Source: Rhodanobacter sp. 67-28 (GTDB lineage: Bacteria; Pseudomonadota; Gammaproteobacteria; Xanthomonadales; Rhodanobacteraceae). From it: a DNA stretch of 64,000 bases. Within the stretch, counting starts at the first letter, position 1; each line of letters begins with the position of its first letter. The translations under genes were made by a program, and so were the position numbers. Shown in pieces: positions 18,857-27,954 of this stretch. Location: positions 56,885-120,884 of the forward strand of contig MKTU01000027.1 of NCBI GenBank assembly GCA_001898415.1. Reading direction: 5' to 3'. The notes below the pieces were generated by a model. It did not search any database. It had not been told where the DNA came from and worked only from the letters and a program-made list of their open reading frames with translations.

Positions 18857-21800
18857 TGCTGCCGGCAATCCCGCTGTCGCCCAACGGCAAGGTCGATCGC
18901 ACGCGATTGCCGGCACCCGACACGGCGGCGGGCAGCGGAGCACGCGAACAGCAGGCGCCACGCGATGAACTCGAACAGCGCGTGGCCGCAGCGATGGCCG
19001 CGACGCTCGGCGTGGACGCGCCGGGCGTGGACGACAACTTCTTCGACCTGGGCGGCCATTCGCTGCTGGCCTCGCGCTGGATCGCCCGGCTCAATCGCGA
19101 ACTGGGGTTGACCCTGTCGTTGCGCGCCGCGTTCGACGCCCCCAGCGTGGCCGCGATGGCGGCGGCGATCCGCGCGCTGGACACCGATCCGGCCCAGGCC
19201 CGCCCGGCGCCGCCGTCGATCCCGCGGCTCGCCGATCGCGGCACCGCGCCGCTCTCGCTGATGCAGCAACGCGTCTGGTACCTGGAGCAGCTCAATCCCG
19301 GCCAGGTGGTCTACCACGCGCCGTCCGCGCATCGCCTGCGCGGGCCGATGAACGTGGCGGCCTTCGAACAGGCGCTGCGCGACATGGTGCGGCGCCAGCC
19401 GACCTTGCGCACGGCGATCGAGCTGGACGACAAGACCGCGGTCCAGCGCATCCATGCCGAGCTCGAGATCGCGTTGCCGCTGGAGGATCTTTCCGGCGTG
19501 GACGCGGCCGGGCGCGAGGCCGTACTGGCCCGGCGGCTGGAGGAGCTGATCGCCGAGCCGTTCGACCTGGGCACGCCGCCGCTGTTCCGGGTGAGGCTGT
19601 TCCGGCTCGCTGCGGACGAACACGTGTTCTTCTTCATGCCGCATCACGTGATCTGGGATGGCTGGTCGTTCGACCTGCTGTACGAGGAGATGTCGGCGCT
19701 GTACGCCGCGCGTGCCGCCGGCCGGGAACCTGCATTGCCGCCGCTGGCGGTCGAGTACGCCGATTTCGCCGCGTGGCATGCGCAATGGATGCGTGGCGAC
19801 GAGCTGAAGCGCCAGCTGGCGCATTGGCGCAAGCGCCTGGCCGGCACGCTGGAGCCGCTGGCGTTGCCGGTCGATCGCCCGCGTCCGCCGCGCATGAGCG
19901 GCGCCGGTGCCACCGAGTGGATCCATCTGCCGGCGGACCAGGCGGCGGGCATGCGCCAGCTCGGCCAGCAGGGCCAGGGCACGCTGTTCATGGTGTTGCT
20001 GACCGCCTGGTGCGTGCTGCTGCATCGGCTCAGCGGGCAGGGCGAGGTGATCGTGAACACGCCCGTGCGCGGTCGCGACACGCCCGAGCTGGAACGGGTG
20101 ATGGGCTTCTTCGTCAACGCGCTGCCGCTGCGCGTGCAGCTGGAAGACGGCGCCTCGTTCCTGGACGCGCTGCAGGCGGTGCGTGGCGTGGTGCTTGATG
20201 CGTTTGCCTGCGCCGACGTGCCGTTCGAGCAACTGGTGATCGACCTCGACCTGCGCCGCGACGACAGCCGCCCGCCGCTGAGCCAGGCGATGTTCTCGTT
20301 CCAGGACGTGCGCCTGCGCCCGGGCCGCTGGGGCGAGCTGGAACACCAGAACATCCCGGTGTTCCAGCACGGCGCGGCTGACGACGTCGGGCTGTGGTTC
20401 ATCGAGCACGCGCAGGGACTTTCCGGCGGCCTCACCTACAACACCGACATCTTCGACGCCGCCAGCGTGGCGCGCTGGATCGATTACCTGCGGCAGATCC
20501 TGGCGCAGGCGGTGGCCTCGCCGCAGCGCGCGCTGGGCGACATCGAGCTGATGGACGCGGCGGAACGAACGCAAGTGCTCGTGGAGTGGAATGCGACCGC
20601 GGTGGACTACGACCGCACGCTGGGCCTGCCCGCGCTGATCGAGGCGCAGATGCGCGCCGCGCCGCAACGCATCGCTGCCGAGTGCGGTGGCGAGCGCGTC
20701 GACTATGCGTGGCTCGACCAGGCCAGCCGCAACCTCGCGCTGGCGCTGGGTCGTCACGGCCTCGGTCGCGGCGACCGCGTGGGCATCTGCGTGCCGCGCA
20801 GCCTGTCGATGCTGGTGGCGGTGCTCGGCGTGTTGCGCAGTGGCGCCGCCTACGTGCCGCTGGACCCCACCTTCCCGCCGGATCGCCTGCACTACATGGC
20901 CGAGCATGCGCAGCTGCGCCATGTGCTGGTCACCGACGCGGCACTGCTGCCGGCGGCGGTCGCCGAAGGTCGCGAACTGCTCGACGTCGACGCACTGGCC
21001 GCGCAGCCGGCGGGCGAGGGCAACTTGCCGCCGGTGCACGGCGACGACACCGCCTACGTGCTGTACACCTCCGGCTCCACCGGCAAGCCCAAGGGTGTCG
21101 CCGTGCTTCACCGCAACCTGGTCAACTTCCTGCTGGCGATGGCGCGCGAGCCGGGTTTCACCCGGGACGACACCGTGTGCGCGGCCACCACGCTGTCGTT
21201 CGACATTGCCGGGCTGGAGCTGTACCTGCCGCTGACCGTGGGCGGGCGCGTGGTGATCGCCACCGACGAGGAGCAGCACGATCCGAACCGGATGTGGGAC
21301 CTGATCGAGCGCAGCGGCTGCAACGTGCTGCAGGTGACCCCCTCGGTGCTGCGCCTGTTGCAGGATGCCGGGCGGGATCGCGCGCTGGATCAGCTGCGCC
21401 TGTTCGTCGGCGGCGAAGCGCTGCCGTCGGCACTGGCGCGCAACATGGCGGGGCGCTGCCGCGAGCTCTGGAATCTGTACGGCCCCACCGAGACCACGAT
21501 CTGGTCCAGCCTGGCGCGAATCCGCCCGGATCTCGATACGGTGCCGCTGGGCAAGCCGATCGCCAACACGCGGATCTACGTGCTGGACGCGCAGGGTAGG
21601 CCATTGCCGCCGGGCGTCATCGGCGAGATCTGGATCGGCGGCGATGGCGTGGCCGCCGGCTATCTGTTCCAGCCCGAGCTGACCGCCGAGCGCTTCGTCG
21701 ACGATCCCTTCGTCGGCGGCACCGCGCGCATGTATCGCAGCGGCGACCTGGGTGCCTGGCGCCATGGCGTGCTGCATTTCCACGGGCGCGTCGACCACCA

Positions 21801-22443
21801 GGTCAAGCTTCGCGGTTTCCGCATCGAGCTGGGCGACATCGAGGCCGCCGCCGACAGCCACCCGGCGGTGCACGAATCCGTGGCGGCGGTGCGCCGCTTC
21901 GGCGACAACGACCTGCGCATGGTGCTGTACGTGGTGATGGACGGCGACGTCGAGGCGGGTGCCCGCGAGCTGCGCGAGCACCTGCGCCAGCGCCTGCCCG
22001 GCTACATGCTGCCGCAGCACATCGAGACCCTGGCGCAGCTGCCGAAGACGCCCAACGGCAAGATCGATCGCAAGCAACTGCCCGAGCCCGTCGCCGCGGC
22101 GGTCGTGGCGCAGCAGCGTCCCGGCCGGCAGGCCGGGCCCGCGACCGACGCGATGAGCGATGCGCGCGAACTGTATCTCGCCGGCCTCTGGCGCGAGCTG
22201 ATCGGCGTCGAGGAGATTCGCCGCAACGACAACTTCCTCGACCTCGGCGGGCACTCGATGCTGGCGGTGGAGTTCGCCAGCCGGGTGCGCAAGGAGACCG
22301 GCGTGAGCCTGCGCCTGCTGAACGTGGTCACCGGCACGCTGGCATCGCTGGCCGCCGAGCTGCCCGAAGCCGGCGCGGGTTCGCCGCGACCGGCGGAAGG
22401 TTCCCTGTGGTCGCGTCTGCGCAAGCGCCTCGGAGGGGGCTGA
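18691..22443 (+). CDS. NRPS, downstream part of frameshifted gene: PCP-C-A-PCP
   Basis: Continues the NRPS in a different frame; the coordinate given is the frame junction, not a start codon (no SD is visible; ATG 18742 is the first ATG). The end of the serine-type A domain (PNGKVDRTRLP) is followed by a PCP with LGGHSLL (Ser codon 19060), then a C domain with HHVIWDG (~19642). The second A domain has YTSGSTGKPKG (~21064), and hand-read code residues D-I-L-Q-F-G-L-I-W-K resemble glycine codes. A final PCP has LGGHSML (Ser codon 22255). The protein ends about 60 residues later with no thioesterase or reductase, so release must be in trans or by another route. Confidence 0.8.
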   Translation, partial: PAVAQAVVLAREDRPGDMRLVAYIAGAAGASADPAALSAHLRASLPEYMVPAHYVMLPAIPLSPNGKVDRTRLPAPDTAAGSGAREQQAPRDELEQRVAAAMAATLGVDAPGVDDNFFDLGGHSLLASRWIARLNRELGLTLSLRAAFDAPSVAAMAAAIRALDTDPAQARPAPPSIPRLADRGTAPLSLMQQRVWYLEQLNPGQVVYHAPSAHRLRGPMNVAAFEQALRDMVRRQPTLRTAIELDDKTAVQRIHAELEIALPLEDLSGVDAAGREAVLARRLEELIAEPFDLGTPPLFRVRLFRLAADEHVFFFMPHHVIWDGWSFDLLYEEMSALYAARAAGREPALPPLAVEYADFAAWHAQWMRGDELKRQLAHWRKRLAGTLEPLALPVDRPRPPRMSGAGATEWIHLPADQAAGMRQLGQQGQGTLFMVLLTAWCVLLHRLSGQGEVIVNTPVRGRDTPELERVMGFFVNALPLRVQLEDGASFLDALQAVRGVVLDAFACADVPFEQLVIDLDLRRDDSRPPLSQAMFSFQDVRLRPGRWGELEHQNIPVFQHGAADDVGLWFIEHAQGLSGGLTYNTDIFDAASVARWIDYLRQILAQAVASPQRALGDIELMDAAERTQVLVEWNATAVDYDRTLGLPALIEAQMRAAPQRIAAECGGERVDYAWLDQASRNLALALGRHGLGRGDRVGICVPRSLSMLVAVLGVLRSGAAYVPLDPTFPPDRLHYMAEHAQLRHVLVTDAALLPAAVAEGRELLDVDALAAQPAGEGNLPPVHGDDTAYVLYTSGSTGKPKGVAVLHRNLVNFLLAMAREPGFTRDDTVCAATTLSFDIAGLELYLPLTVGGRVVIATDEEQHDPNRMWDLIERSGCNVLQVTPSVLRLLQDAGRDRALDQLRLFVGGEALPSALARNMAGRCRELWNLYGPTETTIWSSLARIRPDLDTVPLGKPIANTRIYVLDAQGRPLPPGVIGEIWIGGDGVAAGYLFQPELTAERFVDDPFVGGTARMYRSGDLGAWRHGVLHFHGRVDHQVKLRGFRIELGDIEAAADSHPAVHESVAAVRRFGDNDLRMVLYVVMDGDVEAGARELREHLRQRLPGYMLPQHIETLAQLPKTPNGKIDRKQLPEPVAAAVVAQQRPGRQAGPATDAMSDARELYLAGLWRELIGVEEIRRNDNFLDLGGHSMLAVEFASRVRKETGVSLRLLNVVTGTLASLAAELPEAGAGSPRPAEGSLWSRLRKRLGGG

Positions 22444-22659
22444 GGTGCGGGCTCGACGAGGGGCGTGCGCGGAACGTGCACCGTGCCAGCCTGTCGCCCG
22501 CGGCGACTGCTACCATCGTGTCAGTCCCGCCGACGGTGCGGGGCGGGTTGGCGAGCGAATGCACGCGTGCATCCGTCCATGGGGCGCGGCACCGATCGTG
22601 ATGGCCTGGCTCAGTCGTTTCTTCACCCCGAGTCACGCGCTCGATCCTGATCACGCCGC

Positions 22660-23922
22660 ATGTTCACATTAAGCCTTCTCTACCTCGCGCTCACCATCGT
22701 CCGGCCACAGGATTTCTTGCCCGCGCTGGAGGGCATTCCGCTGTTGCCGGTGGTGCTGCTGCTGGCTTTCGCGGCGTGGATGATCCGTGCCGGCAAGAAT
22801 TTCGACGCGCCGCAGTTCCTGTTGTTGCCGGTGTTCCTGCTGGTAGGCATGGTGTCGATGGTCGCCAACCACTGGTTCGGCGGCGCGCTTGCGCTGCTGG
22901 AGAGTTTCGGCCCCATCGTGATCGCGTTCTTCGTCTTCGCCTCCGCCTGCACCACGCAGCGCCGGGTGACCATCGCGATGGCGGTGTTCGTGCTGTGCGC
23001 CTGCGTGCTGGCCCAGCACAGCATCGTGCAGGCGAACACCGGCATGGGCTGGACCGGCGTACCGCTGGGTGAGGACGGGCGCGTGCGCTACGTGGGCATC
23101 TTCAACGACCCCAACGACGTGGGCCTGCTGTTTGCCGCCACGCTGCCGATGGCGTTCTTCCTCAGCAGCGGGGGCGGTTTCCTGCGCCGGATCTGGTGGC
23201 TGGCCGCCGCGGGCCTGCTGCTGTACGGCATCTACCTGACCAATTCGCGCGGCGCCATGCTCGCGGTGCTGGTGGTCGGCGGCATCTTCGTGTGGCGACG
23301 CCGCGGCATGTTCACCGCCGGCGTGCTGGGCGTGCTGGGTTTGCTGGTGATGCGCCTGCTGTCCTCGCGCATGCAGGAGCTGGACCCGGACGAGTCATCG
23401 GCGTTTGGTCGGGTGGATGCCTGGTACGAGGGCATGCACATGTTCTTCTCCAACCCGCTGCTCGGCGTCGGCCCCGGCAACTTCACCGACTACAATCAGC
23501 TCACCGCGCACAACTCCTGGGTACTGGTGCTGGCCGAAACCGGGTTTCTGGGCTACACCCTGTGGCTGGCATTCACCACCTACGGCTTCTGGATGATGAT
23601 GACCGTGATGCGCCACCAGCCCGAAACGGCCGTCGAGTCGGCGCAGGCCGGCACGTGGCAGGGCGAACGGGCGATCGCGTTCACCCTGCTGTTGTCGCTG
23701 TACGGGCTGTTCTCCGCGGCGTTCTTCCTCAGCCGCAGCTACACCGTGGTGATGTACCTGCTGGTCGCGCTGGTGGTGGGCCATTACATGGGCGCGCGCC
23801 AGCGCTGGCCGGGCGTGCCGCTGCTGCGCCTGACCGATCACTGGATGCGCTGGCTGGCCGTGTCGGTGGCCACCATCGTGGCGTTGTACGTCATCACCAC
23901 CATCTTGCTGATCGGCTCATGA
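22660..23922 (+). CDS. O-antigen ligase/Wzy-type polysaccharide polymerase
   Basis: 420 aa, about 10 predicted membrane helices, with the Wzy_C/O-antigen-ligase loop pattern: NPLLGVGPGNFTDY followed by a conserved His in AHNSWVLVLAETG. Such enzymes polymerise or transfer lipid-linked repeat units on the periplasmic face. It heads a five-gene operon in which every following start overlaps the previous stop (ATGA). ATG 22660 begins MFTLSLLYLALTIVRPQ. The 216-bp gap after the NRPS contains no gene I can support. Polymerase versus ligase cannot be separated by sequence alone. Confidence 0.8.
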   Translation: MFTLSLLYLALTIVRPQDFLPALEGIPLLPVVLLLAFAAWMIRAGKNFDAPQFLLLPVFLLVGMVSMVANHWFGGALALLESFGPIVIAFFVFASACTTQRRVTIAMAVFVLCACVLAQHSIVQANTGMGWTGVPLGEDGRVRYVGIFNDPNDVGLLFAATLPMAFFLSSGGGFLRRIWWLAAAGLLLYGIYLTNSRGAMLAVLVVGGIFVWRRRGMFTAGVLGVLGLLVMRLLSSRMQELDPDESSAFGRVDAWYEGMHMFFSNPLLGVGPGNFTDYNQLTAHNSWVLVLAETGFLGYTLWLAFTTYGFWMMMTVMRHQPETAVESAQAGTWQGERAIAFTLLLSLYGLFSAAFFLSRSYTVVMYLLVALVVGHYMGARQRWPGVPLLRLTDHWMRWLAVSVATIVALYVITTILLIGS

Positions 23923-25469
23923 GCATTCGCAGCGGCGCCTTGCGCAACACCCTGTTTTCCTCGATCGGCATCTACGTCGAGTACTCGCTGGGGATGCTGG
24001 CGGCGATCCTGATCGCGCGCCAGCTGGGACCGCAGCATTACGGCATCTACGGCCTGTTCATCTGGTTTGCCGCGATCGGCGTGGTGGCGACCAACTCGGG
24101 CATCACTACCGGCGTGATCAAGTTCGTCGCCGAGCTGCGCGGCGCCGACCAGCACGAGCTGATCGTGCCGGTGGTGCGTTACCTGCGCCGCATGCAGATG
24201 TGGCACCTGCTCGCGGTGATGGCGCTGGCGCTGGCGCTGTACCTGCTGTTCGGCGCACGTTTCGCCGCCGACCTGCGCGTGACCGAGTTCGTCATGCTTG
24301 CCGCCGCCGTGGCGTTGCGCGCGCCGTACATGTTCAACATCGCCGTCGCCAAGGGTTTCGAGGCGTTCGACGCCACCGCCAAGGTCAGCCTGATCTCCGC
24401 GCCGCTGAACCTGCTGATGGTGGCGGCGGCGATGCTGATGGGGGCGTCGATCTTCTGGTTCCTGGTGGTCTACCTGATCTCCGGCGCGGTGTTCCTGCTC
24501 ACCTCGCGCCACCAGGCGCGGCGCCTGCTGGCGCGGCATGCCGGCGCGGGGGCGGTGCCCGAGGTGTTGCAGCAGCGGGTGCGCCGGCACCTGCGCATCG
24601 TCTCGGTCACCATCATCCTGGGCTTCCTGATCGCCAGCGACGTGGAGATCCTGTTCCTCAACCTGTTCGACAGCGCCGCTTCGGCGGGCTATTTCAAGGT
24701 CGCCTACCAGCTGGCGACCGGGATCATGCTGCTGGTGCCGGGCGTGTTCGGGGCGGTACTGCTGCCGATGATGGCCAAGGCGCAGAGCCAGGGGCGCGAG
24801 GCCGGCGGCCGGCGCTTCGTCGCCGTGACCAGCTATCTCGCCCTGCTGGCGGCGCCGGTGGTGGCCTTCGGCGGCACCTTCGCCGGCGCGGTGATCGGCC
24901 TGCTGTATGGCGCGACCTATGCCGCCGCGGCGCCGGTGTTCGGCTGGTGCCTGTTCGCCTGCGCCATGGGCACGGTGACCCAGGGCGCCACCAGCCTGCT
25001 GGTCAGTGCGGATCGGCAGAACGTGGTGCTGATCCTCACCATCATTCTTGGCGTGCTGAAGATGCTGCTTGATTACGTGCTGATCGCGCGGTTCGGCCTG
25101 TACGGTTCGGTGGCGGCCATCGTGATCCTGTTGTTCGTCATCGCCGCCTCCTACCTGACCATCGGCATCCGCATCAGCGGCGTGCAGCTGGAGTGGCTGC
25201 GGCTGCTGCGCATCGTGCTGGCGGCGGCGCTGGCCGCCGGGCTCGCCTCGCTGGTCCACGCGGCGCAGCTGGGGCCGATCCCGACCCTGCTGCTGGGCGC
25301 GTTCGTGCTGACCGCGTCCTACGCGTTGCTGACCCTGTTGTTGCAGTGCTGGAGTCGCGCCGACATTGCCCAATTGCAGAGCCTGCACCAGCGCTACGCC
25401 GCCGGTCGACCGCGTCCGCTCGGCCGTCTGCTGGCGTGGGCCGGTGCGCGCGCCTGGGGGGATCCATGA
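23919..25469 (+). CDS. Wzx-type flippase / oligosaccharide translocase
   Basis: 516 aa polytopic protein of the polysaccharide-export MATE/MOP superfamily. The N-terminus has the LARQLGPxxYGIYGL-like signature (LIARQLGPQHYGIYGL), and hydrophobic helices run throughout (around 12-14). It should flip undecaprenyl-linked repeat units across the inner membrane for the polymerase encoded upstream. ATG 23919 overlaps the polymerase stop by 4 nt. Confidence 0.85.
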   Translation: MSIRSGALRNTLFSSIGIYVEYSLGMLAAILIARQLGPQHYGIYGLFIWFAAIGVVATNSGITTGVIKFVAELRGADQHELIVPVVRYLRRMQMWHLLAVMALALALYLLFGARFAADLRVTEFVMLAAAVALRAPYMFNIAVAKGFEAFDATAKVSLISAPLNLLMVAAAMLMGASIFWFLVVYLISGAVFLLTSRHQARRLLARHAGAGAVPEVLQQRVRRHLRIVSVTIILGFLIASDVEILFLNLFDSAASAGYFKVAYQLATGIMLLVPGVFGAVLLPMMAKAQSQGREAGGRRFVAVTSYLALLAAPVVAFGGTFAGAVIGLLYGATYAAAAPVFGWCLFACAMGTVTQGATSLLVSADRQNVVLILTIILGVLKMLLDYVLIARFGLYGSVAAIVILLFVIAASYLTIGIRISGVQLEWLRLLRIVLAAALAAGLASLVHAAQLGPIPTLLLGAFVLTASYALLTLLLQCWSRADIAQLQSLHQRYAAGRPRPLGRLLAWAGARAWGDP

Positions 25470-26836
25470 AGACATCGTGGTACGAGAAGGCGTTTTCCCG
25501 CGTGCTCTACCCGCTGTGGGAGAGCGGCCTGCGGCGGCGGCACACGCTGGCGTACCTGGCCGACTACCAGCGCGACCAGTGGCTGGCGCCGGAGCAGATC
25601 GCCGCGCTGCAGTGGCAACGCCTGAAGCGGTTGCTGGAGCACTGCGAGCAGAAGGTTCCGTATTACCGGCAGCGCTGGCGCGAGGCCGGCGTCGCCGTCG
25701 CCGACATCCGCAACCTGGATGACTACGCGCAGCTGCCGGTGCTGACCAAGGCCGACATCCGCCAGCACTTCGATGCGTTGCAGGCCGAGGGCTGGCACGA
25801 CCGCGTGCTGACCAAGGCCACCGGCGGCTCCACTGGTGACCCGCTGCGTTTCGGCTACACCCGCGAGAGCTACGAGCGGCGCACCGCAGTGATGTGGCGC
25901 GGCTACGACTGGGCCGGCTCGCGCATGGGCCGGCGCACCTTGTTCGTGTGGGGCGGGGCCGTGGGCACGCCGCACCGGCTCCAGCAGTTCAAGGACCGCG
26001 TGTACAACGCGGCGTTCGCCCGGCGCGTGCTCAACAGCTTCGGCATGACCGAGGCCAACATGGCCGGCTACGCCGACGCGATCGACGACTACCGCCCGCA
26101 GGTCATCGTCGGCTACGTCGGCCCGCTGGTGCGGCTGGCGCAATGGCTGCTCGACACCGGTCGCCGCGTGGCCGCGCCGCGGAGCATCATCGGCGCCGCG
26201 GAGTCGCTGCACGAGTTCCAGCGCGAGATCATCGAGCGTGCATTCGGCTGCCCGGCGTACAACACCTACGGCTGCCGCGAGTTCATGCTGATAGCCTCCG
26301 AATGCGAGCGTCGCGAAGGCCTGCACGTCAACGCCGATCACCTGGTGGTGGAGTTGCAGCGGCACCCCGGTGCGCCTGCCACCGAGCCGGGCGAGGTGGT
26401 GATCACCGACCTGTTCAACTACGGCATGCCGTTCGTGCGCTACCTCAACGGAGACGTCGCCACCGCGAGCGACCACGTCTGCAGTTGCGGTCGCGGCTTG
26501 CCGCTGCTGCAGCGCGTGGATGGCCGCCTGCTCGACGCGATCCGCACCCCGGCCGGCCACCTGCTGCCCGGCGAGTTCTTCCCGCACATGCTCAAGGACG
26601 TGCCGGGGCTGGTGCGCTTCCAGGTGGTGCAGCGCCGGCTCGACCAGCTCGAACTGTCGCTGGTGCGTGGTCCCGGCTTCGACGAAGCCTCGCTCGCCTA
26701 CATCCGCCGCGAGCTGGCCAAGGTGGTCGGCGACAGCCTGCAATTGAACGTCCATTTCGTCGACGACATCCCGCTCACGCCCAGCGGCAAGTGGCGCGTG
26801 TGCATCTCCGAACTGCCGGCCGCGCCCGCGGCATGA
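25466..26836 (+). CDS. CapK/PaaK-like AMP-dependent ligase
   Basis: 456 aa. Similar in plan to phenylacetate-CoA ligase: an N-terminal helical region (LLEHCEQKVPYYRQRW), the phosphate-binding loop TGGSTGDPLRF (about 117-127), NTYGCREF as the A5-like region, and C-terminal LTPSGKWR like the A10 motif. In capsule and exopolysaccharide loci these CapK-type enzymes are common but mostly uncharacterised; activation of a carboxylate as an acyl-adenylate is expected. Starts by ATGA overlap with the flippase gene. Its proximity to a PKS/NRPS without a release domain is notable, but a link is speculative. Confidence 0.75.
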   Translation: MKTSWYEKAFSRVLYPLWESGLRRRHTLAYLADYQRDQWLAPEQIAALQWQRLKRLLEHCEQKVPYYRQRWREAGVAVADIRNLDDYAQLPVLTKADIRQHFDALQAEGWHDRVLTKATGGSTGDPLRFGYTRESYERRTAVMWRGYDWAGSRMGRRTLFVWGGAVGTPHRLQQFKDRVYNAAFARRVLNSFGMTEANMAGYADAIDDYRPQVIVGYVGPLVRLAQWLLDTGRRVAAPRSIIGAAESLHEFQREIIERAFGCPAYNTYGCREFMLIASECERREGLHVNADHLVVELQRHPGAPATEPGEVVITDLFNYGMPFVRYLNGDVATASDHVCSCGRGLPLLQRVDGRLLDAIRTPAGHLLPGEFFPHMLKDVPGLVRFQVVQRRLDQLELSLVRGPGFDEASLAYIRRELAKVVGDSLQLNVHFVDDIPLTPSGKWRVCISELPAAPAA

Positions 26837-27954
26837 ACATCGTCCACGTCGTCGAGAACCTCAACCGCGGCGGCCTGGAACGCATGGTCATCGACCTGGT
26901 GACCATGCAGCAGCGGCAGGGTCACCGCTGCCGCGTGGTCTGCCTGTTCGAAGCCGGCGCGCTGGCGCACGAGCTGGACGCCCAGGGCATTCCCGTGCAC
27001 GCCTGCGGCAAGCGCCGCGGGCCGGATCTGCGCGCCCTGCTGCGCCTGCGCCGCGCCCTGGCGACACCCGCCACCGAAGTGCTGCACACCCACAACGCGG
27101 TGGCGCACTACCACGCGGTCTGGGCCAGCACCGGGCTGGGCATCGGCCGTGTCGTCAACACGCGCCACGGCATGGGCGCCAACCGCAACTCGCGCCGGCG
27201 CGAGGGCCTGTATCGACGCGCGCTGGCGCGCACCGATGCGGTGGCGCTGGTGTGCGCGGCCGCGCGCGACGACGCCATGCGCCGCGGCATCGTGCCGCCG
27301 GGCAAGGCCTGCGTGGTGCCGAACGGCATCCGCGTGGAACAGTTTCTGTCCGCCTCTCCCGACCATCGTGCGCGCCTGCGCGAGAGACTGGCGCTGCCGC
27401 CGCAGGCGCGGCTGATCGGCAGCGTGGGCCGGCTCAACTGGACCAAGGATCAGGCCAACCTGATCCGCGCCTTCGCCGTGGTGCGCCAGCGCGTGGCCGA
27501 TGTCGTGCTGCTGCTGATCGGCGACGGCGAACTGCGCGCCGAGCTGGAGCAGCTTGCCGCTGCGACGATGCCGGGCGGGAGCGTGCGCTTTCTCGGCGAT
27601 CGCAGTGACGTGCGCGAACTGCTCCCCGGGCTCGACCTGTTCGCGCTGTCCTCGCTCAGCGAGGGTTATTCGATGGCATTGCTGGAAGCCTGCGCCAGCG
27701 CCCTGCCCATCGTCGCCACCGCGGTGGGCGGCAACGGCGAGATTGTGCGCGAGGGCGTGAATGGCAAGCTGGTGCCGGCCGCCGACGCGGAGGCGCTGGC
27801 CGCGGCGATGATCGCGCTGCTGGAGGCGCCCGCGACCGCGCAGGAACTCGGCGCGCACGGGCGCGCATGGGTCGAGGCGGAAGGCTCGCTGGAGCGCATG
27901 GCCGCGCGCTACGAATCGCTCTATCGCGGCGAGCGGGAGCCGGCCGGCGCATGA
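26833..27954 (+). CDS. Family GT4 glycosyltransferase
   Basis: 373 aa GT-B glycosyltransferase. The N-terminus has HVVENLNRGGLERMV, typical of GT4 acceptor-side domains. The donor-side domain shows VGRLNWTKDQ, then SLSEGYSMALLEACA with the EX7E-type acidic pair, and ATAVGGNGEIV. Retaining, probably cytoplasmic or membrane-associated, adding a sugar to the lipid-linked repeat unit. It overlaps the CapK-like gene by 4 nt. Donor sugar unknown. Confidence 0.85.
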   Translation: MNIVHVVENLNRGGLERMVIDLVTMQQRQGHRCRVVCLFEAGALAHELDAQGIPVHACGKRRGPDLRALLRLRRALATPATEVLHTHNAVAHYHAVWASTGLGIGRVVNTRHGMGANRNSRRREGLYRRALARTDAVALVCAAARDDAMRRGIVPPGKACVVPNGIRVEQFLSASPDHRARLRERLALPPQARLIGSVGRLNWTKDQANLIRAFAVVRQRVADVVLLLIGDGELRAELEQLAAATMPGGSVRFLGDRSDVRELLPGLDLFALSSLSEGYSMALLEACASALPIVATAVGGNGEIVREGVNGKLVPAADAEALAAAMIALLEAPATAQELGAHGRAWVEAEGSLERMAARYESLYRGEREPAGA

